Shown: positions 18,368 through 27,966, counted from the stretch's first letter. The stretch: 64,000 bases of DNA from JBIOXB01 sp050732395 (GCA_050732395.1 JBOHQX010000300.1:1-64000); one strand, 5' to 3'. Notes: generated by a model from the letters alone, not told the origin. Numbers and translations: made by a program.

Positions 18368-20812
18368 TCAGACGGCTTTCAGCACCACCAGCGTCATATC
18401 GTCATGCTGCGGCTGGTCGCCGACAAAGCCTTTGACCGACTCAATGATACGGTGTACCAATTCCTCAGAACTGCCGTTCTTGTTGCGGTGGAGCATATCC
18501 AAAAATCGCTCTTCGCCGAATTCCTGCAAATGGCCATCCATCGCTTCGGTGAAGCCGTCGGTGTAAAGCACAAGGGTGTCACCCGGCGACAGTAGCAATT
18601 CGCCTTCCACCAGGGTTTTGTTGAACAATTCGCCGCCATCCAGCCCCAGCCCGATGCCCGCCGTTTGCAGCAGGCGCGCTTCGCTCTCGCCGGTGCGAAA
18701 AACAATGCCGGGGTTGTGACCCGCCCGTGCAAAGCGCAGCAGGCGCCGTTTGCTGTCGAGCACGGCGTAAAACATGCTCACGTACCAATTGCGCTCAATG
18801 GTGCGATACATGAGATGGTTCACTTTGCTGAGGACTTTCTTGGGCGAAGTTTCTTCGCCGGCATGTGATTGCAAAATACCTTTGGTGAGCGTCATGTAAA
18901 TCGCGGCTGGCACGCCTTTGCCGGAAACGTCGCCCACGGCAATGCCGAGGTTACCGTCGCGCAGATCAACGAAATCAAAATAATCGCCGCCGACTTCAAG
19001 CGCAGGTATGCATACGCCGGCGACGTCAAATCCAGCCACGGACGGTTGCGTTTTCGGCAACAACCCCAATTGCACGCGATGCGCGATTTCCAATTCCTTC
19101 TGCAGGCGTACGCGCTCTTTAATGCGGCGAATATGCGCAGGCTCGTCTTCGGGCGTGAAGTGAAATTCTTCCCCGCGCCATTTGCCGATGGCTCCGATCA
19201 CCAAAAGCCCGGCCAGCACTGCCAGCGCCAATAATCCATTGCTCAAAAAGAAGGGCGACGAGCTGGCGATGAACGGGCCAATTTGTGTCAACACCGAAAA
19301 AACTCCCATTGAAATCATGGCAGCAAGCAGACCATAGCGCCAAAAAACGATCCCTTGCATCAAGCCAAGCGCGAAAAATGGCACGAAAGTCAGATAAGCC
19401 GGGCGCAAGCTGTACGTGTCGTTGAAAAAGATCAGAAACAGGCCGTACAAAAAGGCGGAGACGGTGATCGCGGCCGCGGCCGAGTTCAGCTTGCGGCGCA
19501 GCGAGGGAATCAACCACAAGCGAAAGACGACTTCATCGAACAGCCCGCCGAAGATCAGGCTGATGGTGAAAGTCAGCACCGGCAAATAGTGATCAAAATT
19601 CGCTCCGCCAACCGCGCTGATGCGCGGCTGTGCCCCGAGGGCGTGAATCATCACGTAATAGATAATTTGCACCAGTGCGAAAACGATGGCACCAAAGGCG
19701 ATGCCGGCGGGCAGCTCGCGCCCGATATTTTTGGTGAGCAAGCGGCGATTGAAAAGACTATCGACGCCGGCCAGCAAGCGAGGATGATCCGCACGCAGCA
19801 CTTGCTCGCCGACGGTCCAGCCGCCGAGTACCATCAAAGCGATGAAGTTATAGCCGAAGACGGCTGATACGCCGAAATGAATCAATTTGCTGTATACCTG
19901 GCTGATGGCGCCGAAGCCGGTTCCTAAAGCCATACGGTCCCAGCTATTGATCGCACCGACCACCAACATAAAAAACACGATGCCAGCCAGCGACAGCCCG
20001 GTGCGCACGCCGATCTCACCCTCATGATATTTTCGCAAAAAAGCCACCAGAGAGACGAACAACAAAACGATGTAAACGATGACTGAAAGCGTATTGATGA
20101 GAATATTCGCAGAGCCGACGACACCCGAGGCTGCAATAAAGTCTTGAGGATCGCGCAGATAGCGCACGGCGGAAGTGAGCTTCGTGCCGGAGACGTAGAA
20201 CTCGATGACATCTGCGGCTTCTTTTAAAGAGGTATCGCGGCGAACAAAGACGAGCTTGGCATCGGTGCGCCGGAGCTTTTGCGTGCGGCTCGATTGCTCC
20301 AGCTTGAAATCCGCGGGTTGGATTTCAGGCCAATTGTTCAATGTCTGTTGCGCGATTTGCAAGCCTTGCGTCGCCGTCAAGGAATCCCCGGCCACCGAAT
20401 CGGGTAGCGTATGAATAAAGCCGATCAATTTGCCGCTCGGCGATACGCGCACCTGCATGGTCTCGCGTTGCTGATCCTTCGGCACGTTTTGATAAAAATC
20501 GAATTGCCAATACGATAAAGGTAAGCGATCTTCCCGGCCCAGTGCGATGATCGGCGCCACGCCGAATGCGCTCATCATGTAATCCAGGCCGGAGGCATCA
20601 TAAATAAAAATCGCATCATAATAAAATTTGCCGGCGTCGAAGCCTTGCTGCCGCAAACAAGCTTCCACGACTTGTTTGGCTTCGCTGCGGGTCACCCGGG
20701 GATCGCTGGCAAAATAGGGGTTGATTTGAGGCATGATCAAAGCCCCCAGTACCAGACTCACAAGCGCAATTCCGGCTAAAATCCAAGAAGAAATTGTCTT
20801 TTGTTGCTTCAT
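18368..20812 (-). CDS. CPBP-type membrane domain fused to SpoIIE/PP2C phosphatase
   Basis: 814 residues. After an N-terminal membrane anchor comes a periplasmic-looking segment to about residue 230, then many membrane helices including a CPBP (Abi/CAAX-protease-like) region with GLFDEVVFRLWLIPSLRRK near 425 (an EExxxR-like motif with D for the first E). The downstream histidine motifs of active CPBP proteases are not obvious, so proteolysis is doubtful. Residues about 570-814 are a PP2C/SpoIIE serine phosphatase: QKELEIAHRVQLGLLP linker, VGGDYFDFVDL, IAVGDVSGKGVPAAIYM, DTLVLYTDGFTEAMDG and HDDMTLVVL, with the metal aspartates intact. Start ATG 20812 has GGAG upstream; the open frame continues to 20857. 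It is probably a membrane receptor phosphatase acting on an anti-anti-sigma factor or similar partner. Confidence 0.82.
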   Translation of the reverse strand: MKQQKTISSWILAGIALVSLVLGALIMPQINPYFASDPRVTRSEAKQVVEACLRQQGFDAGKFYYDAIFIYDASGLDYMMSAFGVAPIIALGREDRLPLSYWQFDFYQNVPKDQQRETMQVRVSPSGKLIGFIHTLPDSVAGDSLTATQGLQIAQQTLNNWPEIQPADFKLEQSSRTQKLRRTDAKLVFVRRDTSLKEAADVIEFYVSGTKLTSAVRYLRDPQDFIAASGVVGSANILINTLSVIVYIVLLFVSLVAFLRKYHEGEIGVRTGLSLAGIVFFMLVVGAINSWDRMALGTGFGAISQVYSKLIHFGVSAVFGYNFIALMVLGGWTVGEQVLRADHPRLLAGVDSLFNRRLLTKNIGRELPAGIAFGAIVFALVQIIYYVMIHALGAQPRISAVGGANFDHYLPVLTFTISLIFGGLFDEVVFRLWLIPSLRRKLNSAAAAITVSAFLYGLFLIFFNDTYSLRPAYLTFVPFFALGLMQGIVFWRYGLLAAMISMGVFSVLTQIGPFIASSSPFFLSNGLLALAVLAGLLVIGAIGKWRGEEFHFTPEDEPAHIRRIKERVRLQKELEIAHRVQLGLLPKTQPSVAGFDVAGVCIPALEVGGDYFDFVDLRDGNLGIAVGDVSGKGVPAAIYMTLTKGILQSHAGEETSPKKVLSKVNHLMYRTIERNWYVSMFYAVLDSKRRLLRFARAGHNPGIVFRTGESEARLLQTAGIGLGLDGGELFNKTLVEGELLLSPGDTLVLYTDGFTEAMDGHLQEFGEERFLDMLHRNKNGSSEELVHRIIESVKGFVGDQPQHDDMTLVVLKAV

Positions 20813-21128
20813 GTCCGCTCCAGCTCTTCCGATGATCCGTGGGTGACGAGAGACCAACCAGTGATAAAGCTATCGGTTTTTACTTGAAAATCAAACAAAT
20901 GTTACCACTTTTTTGCCATATAAGTGGCTTGACATGCATGAGATTAGTGGTTAAGTTGATGGTATAATGAACAAACGTTTTGTTTCTGACCGCGCTTATT
21001 ACACTCACAAAAGGCTTGCAACAAAAATGAAACCGCCAGGGAAGGAAATTTGGGAGAGCGAAGCTCTCGCCAAAGTCGGCAAATGGGTAGATTTGCATTT
21101 TGGAACAGGCTGGAGGAAGTCTGCAATT

Positions 21129-21641
21129 TTGAAGGGTTCTTCGTTACGGTTCCCATTTCGTAGCGGAATTCAGGCACGAAATATCACAATCGGATTGATC
21201 GCCATTCTTCCCATTTTGACCGGCTGCCAGAGTGCTTCCCAAGAAAAGCACAAGCCCGCTGAAGCGGAAACTCAAGGGCAAAATGCGGAGCATTTGCCTC
21301 GCATCATGGTCGGCAACATCCCCTTGCGCGTCGAGATTGTGCAAACCGATGAAGAACGCATGCGCGGCCTGATGTTTCGCGAGAAGCTGCCGGAGGGGCA
21401 AGGCATGTTGTTCGTGTTCGAGCACTCGAGCACGCAATCCTTTTGGATGCGCAACACGTTTATTGCGCTCGATATTGCTTTCATAGACGCGGACGGGCGC
21501 ATTGTCGACATCCAACGCATGGAGCCTTTGGATGAAACCAGGAGCTACCTTTCGCCCGCGCCCGTACCGTACGTTCTGGAAGTCAACGCCGGCTGGTTCA
21601 CGCGGCACGGGCTCAAGGCGGGGGACATTGTGAAGTTTTAG
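21129..21641 (+). CDS. DUF192 lipoprotein
   Basis: With the TTG start at 21129 this is a 170-residue lipoprotein: basic n-region, hydrophobic ITIGLIAILPI and lipobox LTGC. GGAGGAAG lies upstream at 21112-21119. The mature part is DUF192: LRVEIVQTDEERMRGLMFRE, LPEGQGMLFVFE, FWMRNTFIALDIAFID, and a C-terminal LEVNAGWFTRHGLKAGDIV. The open frame continues to ATG 20967, but that start would bury the lipoprotein signal 80 residues deep, and a TATAAT overlaps it at 20963. DUF192 proteins are periplasmic, of unknown biochemical role. The gene is alone on its strand between two leftward units. Confidence 0.8.
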   Translation: MKGSSLRFPFRSGIQARNITIGLIAILPILTGCQSASQEKHKPAEAETQGQNAEHLPRIMVGNIPLRVEIVQTDEERMRGLMFREKLPEGQGMLFVFEHSSTQSFWMRNTFIALDIAFIDADGRIVDIQRMEPLDETRSYLSPAPVPYVLEVNAGWFTRHGLKAGDIVKF

Positions 21642-21673
21642 CGCGTTGGGCCAGGCAATCTCGGGACGCCGTT

Positions 21674-21925
21674 TCAAAGCCTCTTGACAAAACCTACGAG
21701 ATATAACAACACGATCGCGCCAACGGTTGCCGTAATGATGAAGCCGATCGTGCCATAGGCCGATAATCCCAGCAAGCTAAATAAAAAGCTGCCCAGCAAG
21801 GAGCCAACCACTCCAACTATGATATTACCCACCAAACCGAAGCTGCGGCCTTTCATGATTTGTCCCGCCAGCCAGCCGGCTAGCAAACCGATCAACAGGA
21901 CGTAAATCCAATACGACAGGCTCAT
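21674..21925 (-). CDS. GlsB/YeaQ/YmgE family stress membrane protein
   Basis: 83 residues, nearly all hydrophobic: three helices with glycine-rich turns (LIGLLAGWLAGQIMKGRSFG, IIVGVVGSLLGSFLFSLLG, FIITATVGAIVLLYLVGF). This is the small inner-membrane 'transglycosylase-associated' family often induced by stress; no catalytic activity is established for it. GAGGAAAG lies shortly before ATG 21925. It ends convergently with the DUF192 gene, 32 bases away. Confidence 0.88.
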   Translation of the reverse strand: MSLSYWIYVLLIGLLAGWLAGQIMKGRSFGLVGNIIVGVVGSLLGSFLFSLLGLSAYGTIGFIITATVGAIVLLYLVGFVKRL

Positions 21926-21967
21926 AATCTTTCCTCCTCACTTTGAAATTGAAAGTTACACAAGAGA

Positions 21968-22321
21968 TTATTCCAATTGGCGATGGAGGAAGGCGGCGTT
22001 CTTCCGTCCTGCAATACTATTCTCCATGATGCGCTTCAATCCAGGACCAATTTGGGTTTTGTAAAACCGCATGGCCTCTTCTTCATTGTCATATACCTTA
22101 TCGCTCCGCCATTCTTGCGGCTCACCACTGCACTCAACGTTGTCCCAAACGTGAACAATGACAACAAAACCATTGACCTCAGGAGCGTAACGAATGCCGC
22201 CTTTCATGCGCAGACCGTGAGGCAACCCGGCCAGGATGTTTTGCTCCTTAGGTAAACAGCACTGCTTGTACTTTTTCCCCGAACCACAAGGGCAGAGTGC
22301 ATTGCGACCGGTGGTTTCCAT
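21968..22321 (-). CDS. SEC-C motif protein
   Basis: 117 residues. The N-terminus is a SEC-C zinc motif, RNALCPCGSGKKYKQCCLP, the same short domain found at the end of SecA. The rest (VVIVHVWDNVECSGEP, DNEEEAMRFYKTQ) is not a family I recognise. The open frame reaches 22441, but that would overlap the end of the transglutaminase gene; ATG 22321 with AAGGAAC upstream puts the zinc motif at the N-terminus as usual. Likely a cytoplasmic zinc-binding adaptor; specific function unknown. Confidence 0.8.
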   Translation of the reverse strand: METTGRNALCPCGSGKKYKQCCLPKEQNILAGLPHGLRMKGGIRYAPEVNGFVVIVHVWDNVECSGEPQEWRSDKVYDNEEEAMRFYKTQIGPGLKRIMENSIAGRKNAAFLHRQLE

Positions 22322-22380
22322 CGATATGTTCCTTTCTGAATATTGTAGGAACGGTTCGGCGCAGACGGCCTTGCGCTCCT

Positions 22381-24126
22381 CTATTGCTGGGCCAATCCTT
22401 CCAGACGATAATTGAACTCGTAAGTCAGGCTGTTGCTCCAACTTTCATCGAAAATCGTTTTGTAGCGTGTGCCGTCCGTGGGGCCGACGGGTTTGCCGTA
22501 GGAATAAAACCAATTGATCACGGGAGAGCCGGTGAAGCCGAGCGCGATCCAGTAACGCCCTGGAGCGAGGCGCAAATTTGCTTTTGAAAAATCGAATGGT
22601 TGCCAGCGATAGCCGGGGCGATTGCTGAGGGCATCGACGTTCAGAAATTCGCTTGTCGCCAAACGCGCGCCGGGCAGCCCATTGTCATCTCTTAGAATCT
22701 CCAACCACAACGTGCCCTCACCGCCGAATTTTTGCAAAGCGAGCGCAATGTTTTTCAAGTCGACGGGGTTTTGCAGAACGAACACTTGCGCGTATTGTGC
22801 CGAGCTGGTGACGTATTCCGCCGTTTCCACCAGGAAATTCTTGCGCATTTCTTGTGTTCCGGCGCCGGTCGTCGTCACTTCGCGTGCAAATGCAAAATTG
22901 ACGTTTTCGGGAAACTCAAGATTCCCGAAAACAAATGATTTGGTGAATCCTCCAGATTGGCCAGGCGTGGGAACGGGTGGCACGGGCCTGCCGGGCTCGG
23001 GTGTCGCTGGTTTCGGCAGCGTTGGTGGCGGAGTCGCGTCGGCCAAAACGGGTTGAAAGGTCGCGTGCACTTCGGGCGTGAGCAATAAACTCTTCGGACC
23101 GTAACGCTGACGCTTCGCGGTGATTTTGGATTCATCGACGGGAAAGTCCGAATCAATAATCTCTTCAAACTCCGGCTGGCCCGGACTCTCACCGGCCATG
23201 GTCCAGCGAATCAAACCGTCCTGGGTGGTTTCTTCATTGTCGAGTCCGGCTTCGATGCGGATGTAGCGATTGCTGGTGAACAACTGGCTTTGCTGCGGAT
23301 CGAACGGCACCCAGCCGAGATCGGGAAAAAAGACATCGATCCAGGAATGCCGGCCCTGCGCCATGCCCAGGGTCAACGCGCCGGTTTCCATTTTTGCATC
23401 ATAGGAACGCTTCAGCGTGACGCCGTTCACGATGCGTACGGGAATGCCCACCGCACGCATCAAGGCCGCGGATAGGTGCGAATAGTTCTGGCAGTTGCCC
23501 TTGCCGGAATTGAAAGAATACATGGCCTCGTAACTTTCCGGCACGAGCACGTAGGTCATGTGATCCACCACCCACGCCAGAATACGTTGCACCGCGTCAA
23601 ATTCCGTGGTGACCTCGCGAGTGAGTTCCTTCGCTTTTGCCACGATGCGGGCATCCGTGGCCGGCACTTGTTTGGTCGACCGCAAATAGCCCTGCTCGGC
23701 GGGCGGGATGTTTTTCGGCGGAAAGGGTGCGGCGGTGTTGAGCGTGCTCAATTGCACCCAATTCGTCGCCGTGAGCAGGACCGAGGTCTTGACGGTTCCG
23801 GAGGGGTTCGACCAAACTGCAGTTATGACTTTGTTGCCGCGCGTATCCAGCTTTTCTTCCTGCCGCGTGGGTTGCGGTGAAAAATTGAGTTTGAGATTGC
23901 TGACTTCTTGATTGTAAGTGGGGGAAGTGAAAGACACCGGCACGACCGTGCTGATGATCAAGGACTTTGTGCCGGGCAAAGGCACGAGCCGCTGCGTGAG
24001 CGCATAGTTGATGCGGGATTTTTGACTGCCCGCCAGGGTATAATTTTCTGCGGAAATGGGTTCGATTCGGCTGGCGAGCATACCCGGAAGCATAAGGCTT
24101 ATCGCCCAAGCCAAGCGGCGCATCAT
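22381..24126 (-). CDS. Secreted transglutaminase-like protein with C-terminal beta domain
   Basis: 581 residues. The signal peptide ends near residue 26. The papain-fold transglutaminase core has the triad C212 (GKGNCQNYSHLSAALMRAVG), H260 (GRHSWIDVFF) and D276 (WVPFDPQQ). A proline-rich linker (about 365-392) leads to a C-terminal beta-sandwich-like domain (YAQVFVLQNPVDLKNIALAL, RYWIALGFTG) that may bind protein or carbohydrate. Such proteins are periplasmic or secreted and act as peptidases, amidases or crosslinkers; which one is unknown. GAGGAGC precedes ATG 24126. The last 60 bases lie just beyond the start of the SEC-C gene without overlap. Confidence 0.87.
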   Translation of the reverse strand: MMRRLAWAISLMLPGMLASRIEPISAENYTLAGSQKSRINYALTQRLVPLPGTKSLIISTVVPVSFTSPTYNQEVSNLKLNFSPQPTRQEEKLDTRGNKVITAVWSNPSGTVKTSVLLTATNWVQLSTLNTAAPFPPKNIPPAEQGYLRSTKQVPATDARIVAKAKELTREVTTEFDAVQRILAWVVDHMTYVLVPESYEAMYSFNSGKGNCQNYSHLSAALMRAVGIPVRIVNGVTLKRSYDAKMETGALTLGMAQGRHSWIDVFFPDLGWVPFDPQQSQLFTSNRYIRIEAGLDNEETTQDGLIRWTMAGESPGQPEFEEIIDSDFPVDESKITAKRQRYGPKSLLLTPEVHATFQPVLADATPPPTLPKPATPEPGRPVPPVPTPGQSGGFTKSFVFGNLEFPENVNFAFAREVTTTGAGTQEMRKNFLVETAEYVTSSAQYAQVFVLQNPVDLKNIALALQKFGGEGTLWLEILRDDNGLPGARLATSEFLNVDALSNRPGYRWQPFDFSKANLRLAPGRYWIALGFTGSPVINWFYSYGKPVGPTDGTRYKTIFDESWSNSLTYEFNYRLEGLAQQ

Positions 24127-24313
24127 GACAAGCTCCTCTTGATTGAAGAAAAGGCGTGAAGGCTGGGTTGAAACTTAAATAATGGTAACAAAGTCGGGAG
24201 AGAAAGTCAAGCGAGGGAGGTGATGCGAAAAAAGAGATGTGCTCATAATGGATTCCATTGCAACAAAAAGTAGGACGCAAATTTCGCAGATGTACGCAGG
24301 TTTGTTGTGCTTG

Positions 24314-24817
24314 CTACTTATCCCTCTCCTTGGCAAACGCGGCCTGCTCAGTTTGAGTCACGAAATGATGGGGCCCGTAGCTGCCAGGCACGTCGCGGAA
24401 TGTGATGGCAAATCTGTTCCAGGTGTTGATAATCACCACCGCGACCATGAGTTTCACCAAATCCTCTGCGGTGAACTGCTGTCGCGCTTGTTCATATATC
24501 TCTTCCGGCACGCGCCTGTCCGCTATCAAGGTAACCGCTTCGGTAAAGGCCAGCGCGGCGCGTTCGCGGTCGGTGTAGTAGGGCGCTTCGCGCCAAACGC
24601 TGAGGCTATACAGCCGCTGTTCCGTTTCGCCCCGCGTTCGTGCGTCCTTGGTGTGCATGTCAACGCAGTAAGCGCAGCCATTGATCTGCGAAGCGCGGAG
24701 TTTGATCAATTCCAACAGCGCAGGCTCCAACCCGCTCTTCTGGCTGTAGCGATCCAGACTATTGATGATTTTCATGCCTTCGGGAAGAACCTTCTGATAA
24801 TCAAGTCGCGGATTCAT
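24314..24817 (-). CDS. AhpD-like carboxymuconolactone decarboxylase family protein
   Basis: 167 residues of the all-helical CMD/AhpD fold. The redox pair C48 and C51 with H55 in INGCAYCVDMHTKDARTRGE is the signature of the AhpD-like hydroperoxidase group. These proteins reduce peroxides with a thiol partner. The neighbour upstream on the same strand is a broken MocR regulator; downstream is the transglutaminase, about 190 bases away. There is no sign of operon structure. The partner protein (for example a peroxiredoxin) is not in the window. Confidence 0.9.
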   Translation of the reverse strand: MNPRLDYQKVLPEGMKIINSLDRYSQKSGLEPALLELIKLRASQINGCAYCVDMHTKDARTRGETEQRLYSLSVWREAPYYTDRERAALAFTEAVTLIADRRVPEEIYEQARQQFTAEDLVKLMVAVVIINTWNRFAITFRDVPGSYGPHHFVTQTEQAAFAKERDK

Positions 24818-24867
24818 TTTGTGCTCCTGTATGAGAATTCTGACATTACCCTTTTACAGGAGCAAAT

Positions 24868-25846
24868 CTAAAACATAATACAATGAAGACCTGCATCTGG
24901 CGCGTGAATTTTCAGTGCTAGGCCGCTTGCTGTCGAAAGCAGCGCAGCGCGCCGCTCGGTATAGAGGGTTCGCATACGCCGCAGATGGCGTGCAAAGTGA
25001 CCCTCGACTATAAAATCCGTGAGTGCCAATTGTTCCAACATCGGCGTATGAACATCGATGAGACGCCGCACCTGCAAGAACGCTTCGACCAACGGCAGCG
25101 GCAAGATCAGATAGCCGAGACGCAGAGATGGAAAGAGCACTTTGCTGAAAGTGCCAATGTAAATCACGCGTTCCGCGTCATCAAGCCCCTGCAGAGCAGC
25201 CAGTGGACGTTGGGTAAATCGATATTCGCTGTCGTAGTCATCTTCGAGAATGTAGGCGCCTGTGCGTTACGCCCAATGGAAACTGATGCGAGGGCGTGAT
25301 GTACACCAGCCGTGCTTGCGGTGCAAGCGCCATTCCAGCTTCTACCACTAATCCCTCCTCATCGACGGGAACGGGAATGATGTGCGCCCCTGCCCCGAGC
25401 AAGGCGCCGCGGGCGCCAAAATAGCCAGGATCTTCCAGCCAAACAGGATCACCGGTATCGATCAGCATGCGGCAGGCCAGATCGAGCGCCCCTTGCGAGC
25501 CGGACACCATAACAATCTGTTCCGGCGAACAGCGGACGCGGCGGGAGACGGTCACATGGGCGGCAATCGCTTCACGCTGTGGGCGATAACCCGCGGCGTC
25601 CTGGTAGGCAAGCACACTGCTCGATATTCGCCTCGCTTGCCGGACGACCAGTTTTGACCAGAGCTCGCAAGGAAAGGCTTCCAGCGCTGGCATGCCAAAA
25701 CGAAAAGGGCGAGGTGAATGAGCGGACGGCGACTCGGACATTGGAGGCGTCGTTAACTGCGCCCTGGCCTGTTTTGAAAATCTGAGTGCGCGCGACTTTG
25801 TTTGTCCGTTAACCGTGGGAGTTTCGCGGCGTGGTGTTTTGAGCAA
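24868..25846 (-). pseudogene. Broken MocR/PdxR-type regulator (aminotransferase part only)
   Basis: Two minus-strand frames carry consecutive parts of a class I aminotransferase domain as found in GntR/MocR regulators. The first (25846 to about 25255) has FRFGMPALEAFPCELWSKLV, EQIVMVSGSQGALDLACRML and YITPSHQFPLGV. The second resumes near 25255 with GAYILEDDYDSEYRF and GTFSKVLFPSLRLGYLI and stops at 24868. About 20 residues that normally separate the two are missing and the frame changes there. The N-terminal winged-helix domain is absent upstream, and some 90 C-terminal residues are absent downstream. Three separate defects make this a pseudogene rather than a sequencing slip. Confidence 0.85.
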
Positions 25847-25940
25847 GAGCTACGGAGTGCCGCACCGGACGTATTGCGCTTTAGAACTTCGCAACTATTC
25901 ACATAGTCTGCGTTAGGCAAAACCGTTTCGGGCAAAATGA

Positions 25941-26729
25941 TTAACAGACAACATCATACTTGCGCAAATTCTTGACCGTCGCATTGAAGTCTTTTGGGAG
26001 CGCGGCATGGATGGTGAAAGGCTCTCGCCGCAAGGGATGCGCCAAGCGAAGAGCGACCGCGTGCAAGGCCAATCGCCCCAGGAGAGGCAGCTCTTCGCCT
26101 TTCGCACGATAGTTAGCTTTGAGGGCAGAAAGAAAAAGGGCTTCCGTCCTGGCATACAACGGATCGACCACAAGCGGATGTCCCCAAGCTTGCAAATGCA
26201 CTCGAATTTGATGTTGGCGGCCCGTGAGCGGCCGGGCTTCCACGAGCGAGAAATGTCGAAAGCGTTCGAGCACACGAATCGTCGTCGCTGCAGCCTTGCC
26301 GCTCTCGTGCACGATCATCATGCCAGGTTTTTTCGGGTGCGGGGCGAGAGGCATTTGGATAATATGCTCTTCGGTCTCGACATTGCCCTGAACGATGGCC
26401 CAATATACTTTTTCGACTCGCCGTTGGGTAAATTGCTCGCACAGAGCATGATGTGCCTCGGCCGTTTTTGCGAACAACACCACGCCGCTCGTGCCGGCAT
26501 CGAGGCGATGCACGACCCAAATGCGCGCCCCGAGCTGTTCCGTCGCAATGCTTTTCAGGCACGGCCAATCCGGATGCCAGCGCTCGGGAATCACCGGCAA
26601 GCCCGCAGGCTTGTTCAGCGCAAGCAGGGCACCATCCTCGTGCAAGATCGCAATGCGCCATTTTTGTTGCCGGCTGCGATCGTAGACGCGCCATTCAGGG
26701 TGTGGGTGATCTTCCTGGTGCACTGTCAT
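25941..26729 (-). CDS. RluA-family pseudouridine synthase
   Basis: 262 residues. The catalytic block is VVHRLDAGTSGVVLFAKTAE with the nucleophile D77; ALNKPAGLPVIP, MPLAPHPKKPGMMIV, RPLTGRQHQIRVHLQAWGHP and LALHAVALRLAHP are the other conserved stretches of the RluA/RluD group. It converts specific uridines to pseudouridine in 23S rRNA or tRNA; the exact site is not predictable. There is no S4 domain. It lies 34 bases downstream of the GNAT-fold gene on the same strand and may be read from the same transcript. Confidence 0.92.
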   Translation of the reverse strand: MTVHQEDHPHPEWRVYDRSRQQKWRIAILHEDGALLALNKPAGLPVIPERWHPDWPCLKSIATEQLGARIWVVHRLDAGTSGVVLFAKTAEAHHALCEQFTQRRVEKVYWAIVQGNVETEEHIIQMPLAPHPKKPGMMIVHESGKAAATTIRVLERFRHFSLVEARPLTGRQHQIRVHLQAWGHPLVVDPLYARTEALFLSALKANYRAKGEELPLLGRLALHAVALRLAHPLRREPFTIHAALPKDFNATVKNLRKYDVVC

Positions 26730-26763
26730 GAAACATCACCGCCGAGCAACAGGGGATACGAAA

Positions 26764-27891
26764 TCACAGCGGCCGGTCGTAAATGCGGTAGCGCTTGTAA
26801 ATTTCGGCGCCGAGCAACCGCATGCCGCGGTTGATCAAGTCGTTGTTCTCCAGGGTCCACGAAAACTCGCCGGAGCCGAAGCCGGCCGCGGTGGGCCGGC
26901 GGAAAGTTTCCATATACAATGCCGCGCCAATGCCGCTGACGGTTTGCAGCTTGCGCACTACCCCAAGTGTGAGCACACGAGCCACGTGAATTTTGCGCGC
27001 GTAGTACATGACTTTGAAAATACCAATAGGCAACAAGCGACCGTTGATTTTCTTCAAGGCGCGATTCAAATCAGGCAGAGTCAGCGAAAATCCCACCGGT
27101 TCTCCGTTCTTTTCAACAATCATAACCAGGCGCGAATCGACCACGGGCTTTAGGTCTTTGGCCAGAAAGTGAAATTCTTCGTCCGTCATCGGTACGAACC
27201 CCCAGTTGTTGCTCCAGGCATCGTTATAAATGTGCTTGATCAGCTCGACTTCCTCCCAAAAATTTTTCAGATCGATGTTGCGCAACACCATGCCCTGTTC
27301 CTGCAGAACTTTTTCACCCACGCGTACAATTTTGGGATTGAGGCCACCATCCTCCGTCATCCACCAGGCATACAAATCCATCGCTTTTTTGAAGCCCTCG
27401 CCTTCGATCAAGTCGACGTAATAGCGAGGGTTGTAAGCCATCAAGATTGCCGGGCTGGAATCGAAGCCCTCCACCAGCAGGCCACAGGTTTCATTGGTGG
27501 AATAGCTCGTCGGGCCGCGCAAAACGTTCATGCCTTGCGCCCGCGCCCAATCGGCGGCGGTCTCCAGGAGCGTATGCGCGACTTCGGGATCATTCACGCA
27601 TTCAAAAAATCCGAAGAACGCCGTTTTTTCATTGTGAAATTTGTTATGATTGTTATTGAGAATGGCCGCGATACGGCCGACGTTTTCGCCATTGCGCCGG
27701 GCGAGGAAAAAATCGGCGGTGGAGTGCAGAAAGAAGGGATGCTTTTTCTTGTTCAGCAGCTTTTTTTGATCGATGATGAGAGGCGGAACCCAGTATTGGT
27801 CCCGCAGAGCAGGATAAATTTTCCAAGGCAGCCTGATGAACTCGCGCAACTGCCCACCGCCGGTCACTGGAATGATTTCAACTTTTGACAA
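26764..27891 (-). CDS. GNAT-fold acyltransferase beside serine palmitoyltransferase
   Basis: 375 residues. The N-terminal part (REFIRLPWKIYPALRDQYWV, ADFFLARRNGENVGRIAAIL) and the later VMIVEKNGEPVGFSLTLPDL belong to a widespread, poorly characterised family of large GNAT-fold proteins. It is the next gene downstream (88 bases) of a Bacteroides-type serine palmitoyltransferase. Known: the bacterial ceramide synthase described in Caulobacter is a GNAT-superfamily acyltransferase. Inference: this protein may N-acylate the sphingoid base made by its neighbour. The sequence alone does not prove the substrate; a general N-acyltransferase remains possible. Confidence 0.7.
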   Translation of the reverse strand: MSKVEIIPVTGGGQLREFIRLPWKIYPALRDQYWVPPLIIDQKKLLNKKKHPFFLHSTADFFLARRNGENVGRIAAILNNNHNKFHNEKTAFFGFFECVNDPEVAHTLLETAADWARAQGMNVLRGPTSYSTNETCGLLVEGFDSSPAILMAYNPRYYVDLIEGEGFKKAMDLYAWWMTEDGGLNPKIVRVGEKVLQEQGMVLRNIDLKNFWEEVELIKHIYNDAWSNNWGFVPMTDEEFHFLAKDLKPVVDSRLVMIVEKNGEPVGFSLTLPDLNRALKKINGRLLPIGIFKVMYYARKIHVARVLTLGVVRKLQTVSGIGAALYMETFRRPTAAGFGSGEFSWTLENNDLINRGMRLLGAEIYKRYRIYDRPL

Positions 27892-27919
27892 AGAATTTCC
27901 TTATGGCAGGAGTGGATCG

Positions 27920-27966
27920 TTACACTTTACACGTTACACCTTACACGTGTAACGTGTAACGTGTAA
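27920..27966. repeat. Short palindrome of TTACACGT units
   Basis: TTACACTTTACACGTTACAC on the left pairs with GTGTAACGTGTAACGTGTAA (27947-27966) on the right with almost no loop. It lies in the 87-base gap between the palmitoyltransferase and GNAT genes and could trim or stabilise the shared mRNA. Confidence 0.65.

Noticed and set aside
20929..20968. TTGACA and TATAAT as a promoter for the DUF192 gene
   Set aside because: Spacing is 28 bases, too long for a normal promoter. The TATAAT may still be a -10 box with a weak -35; it overlaps the ATG at 20967, which argues against that start.
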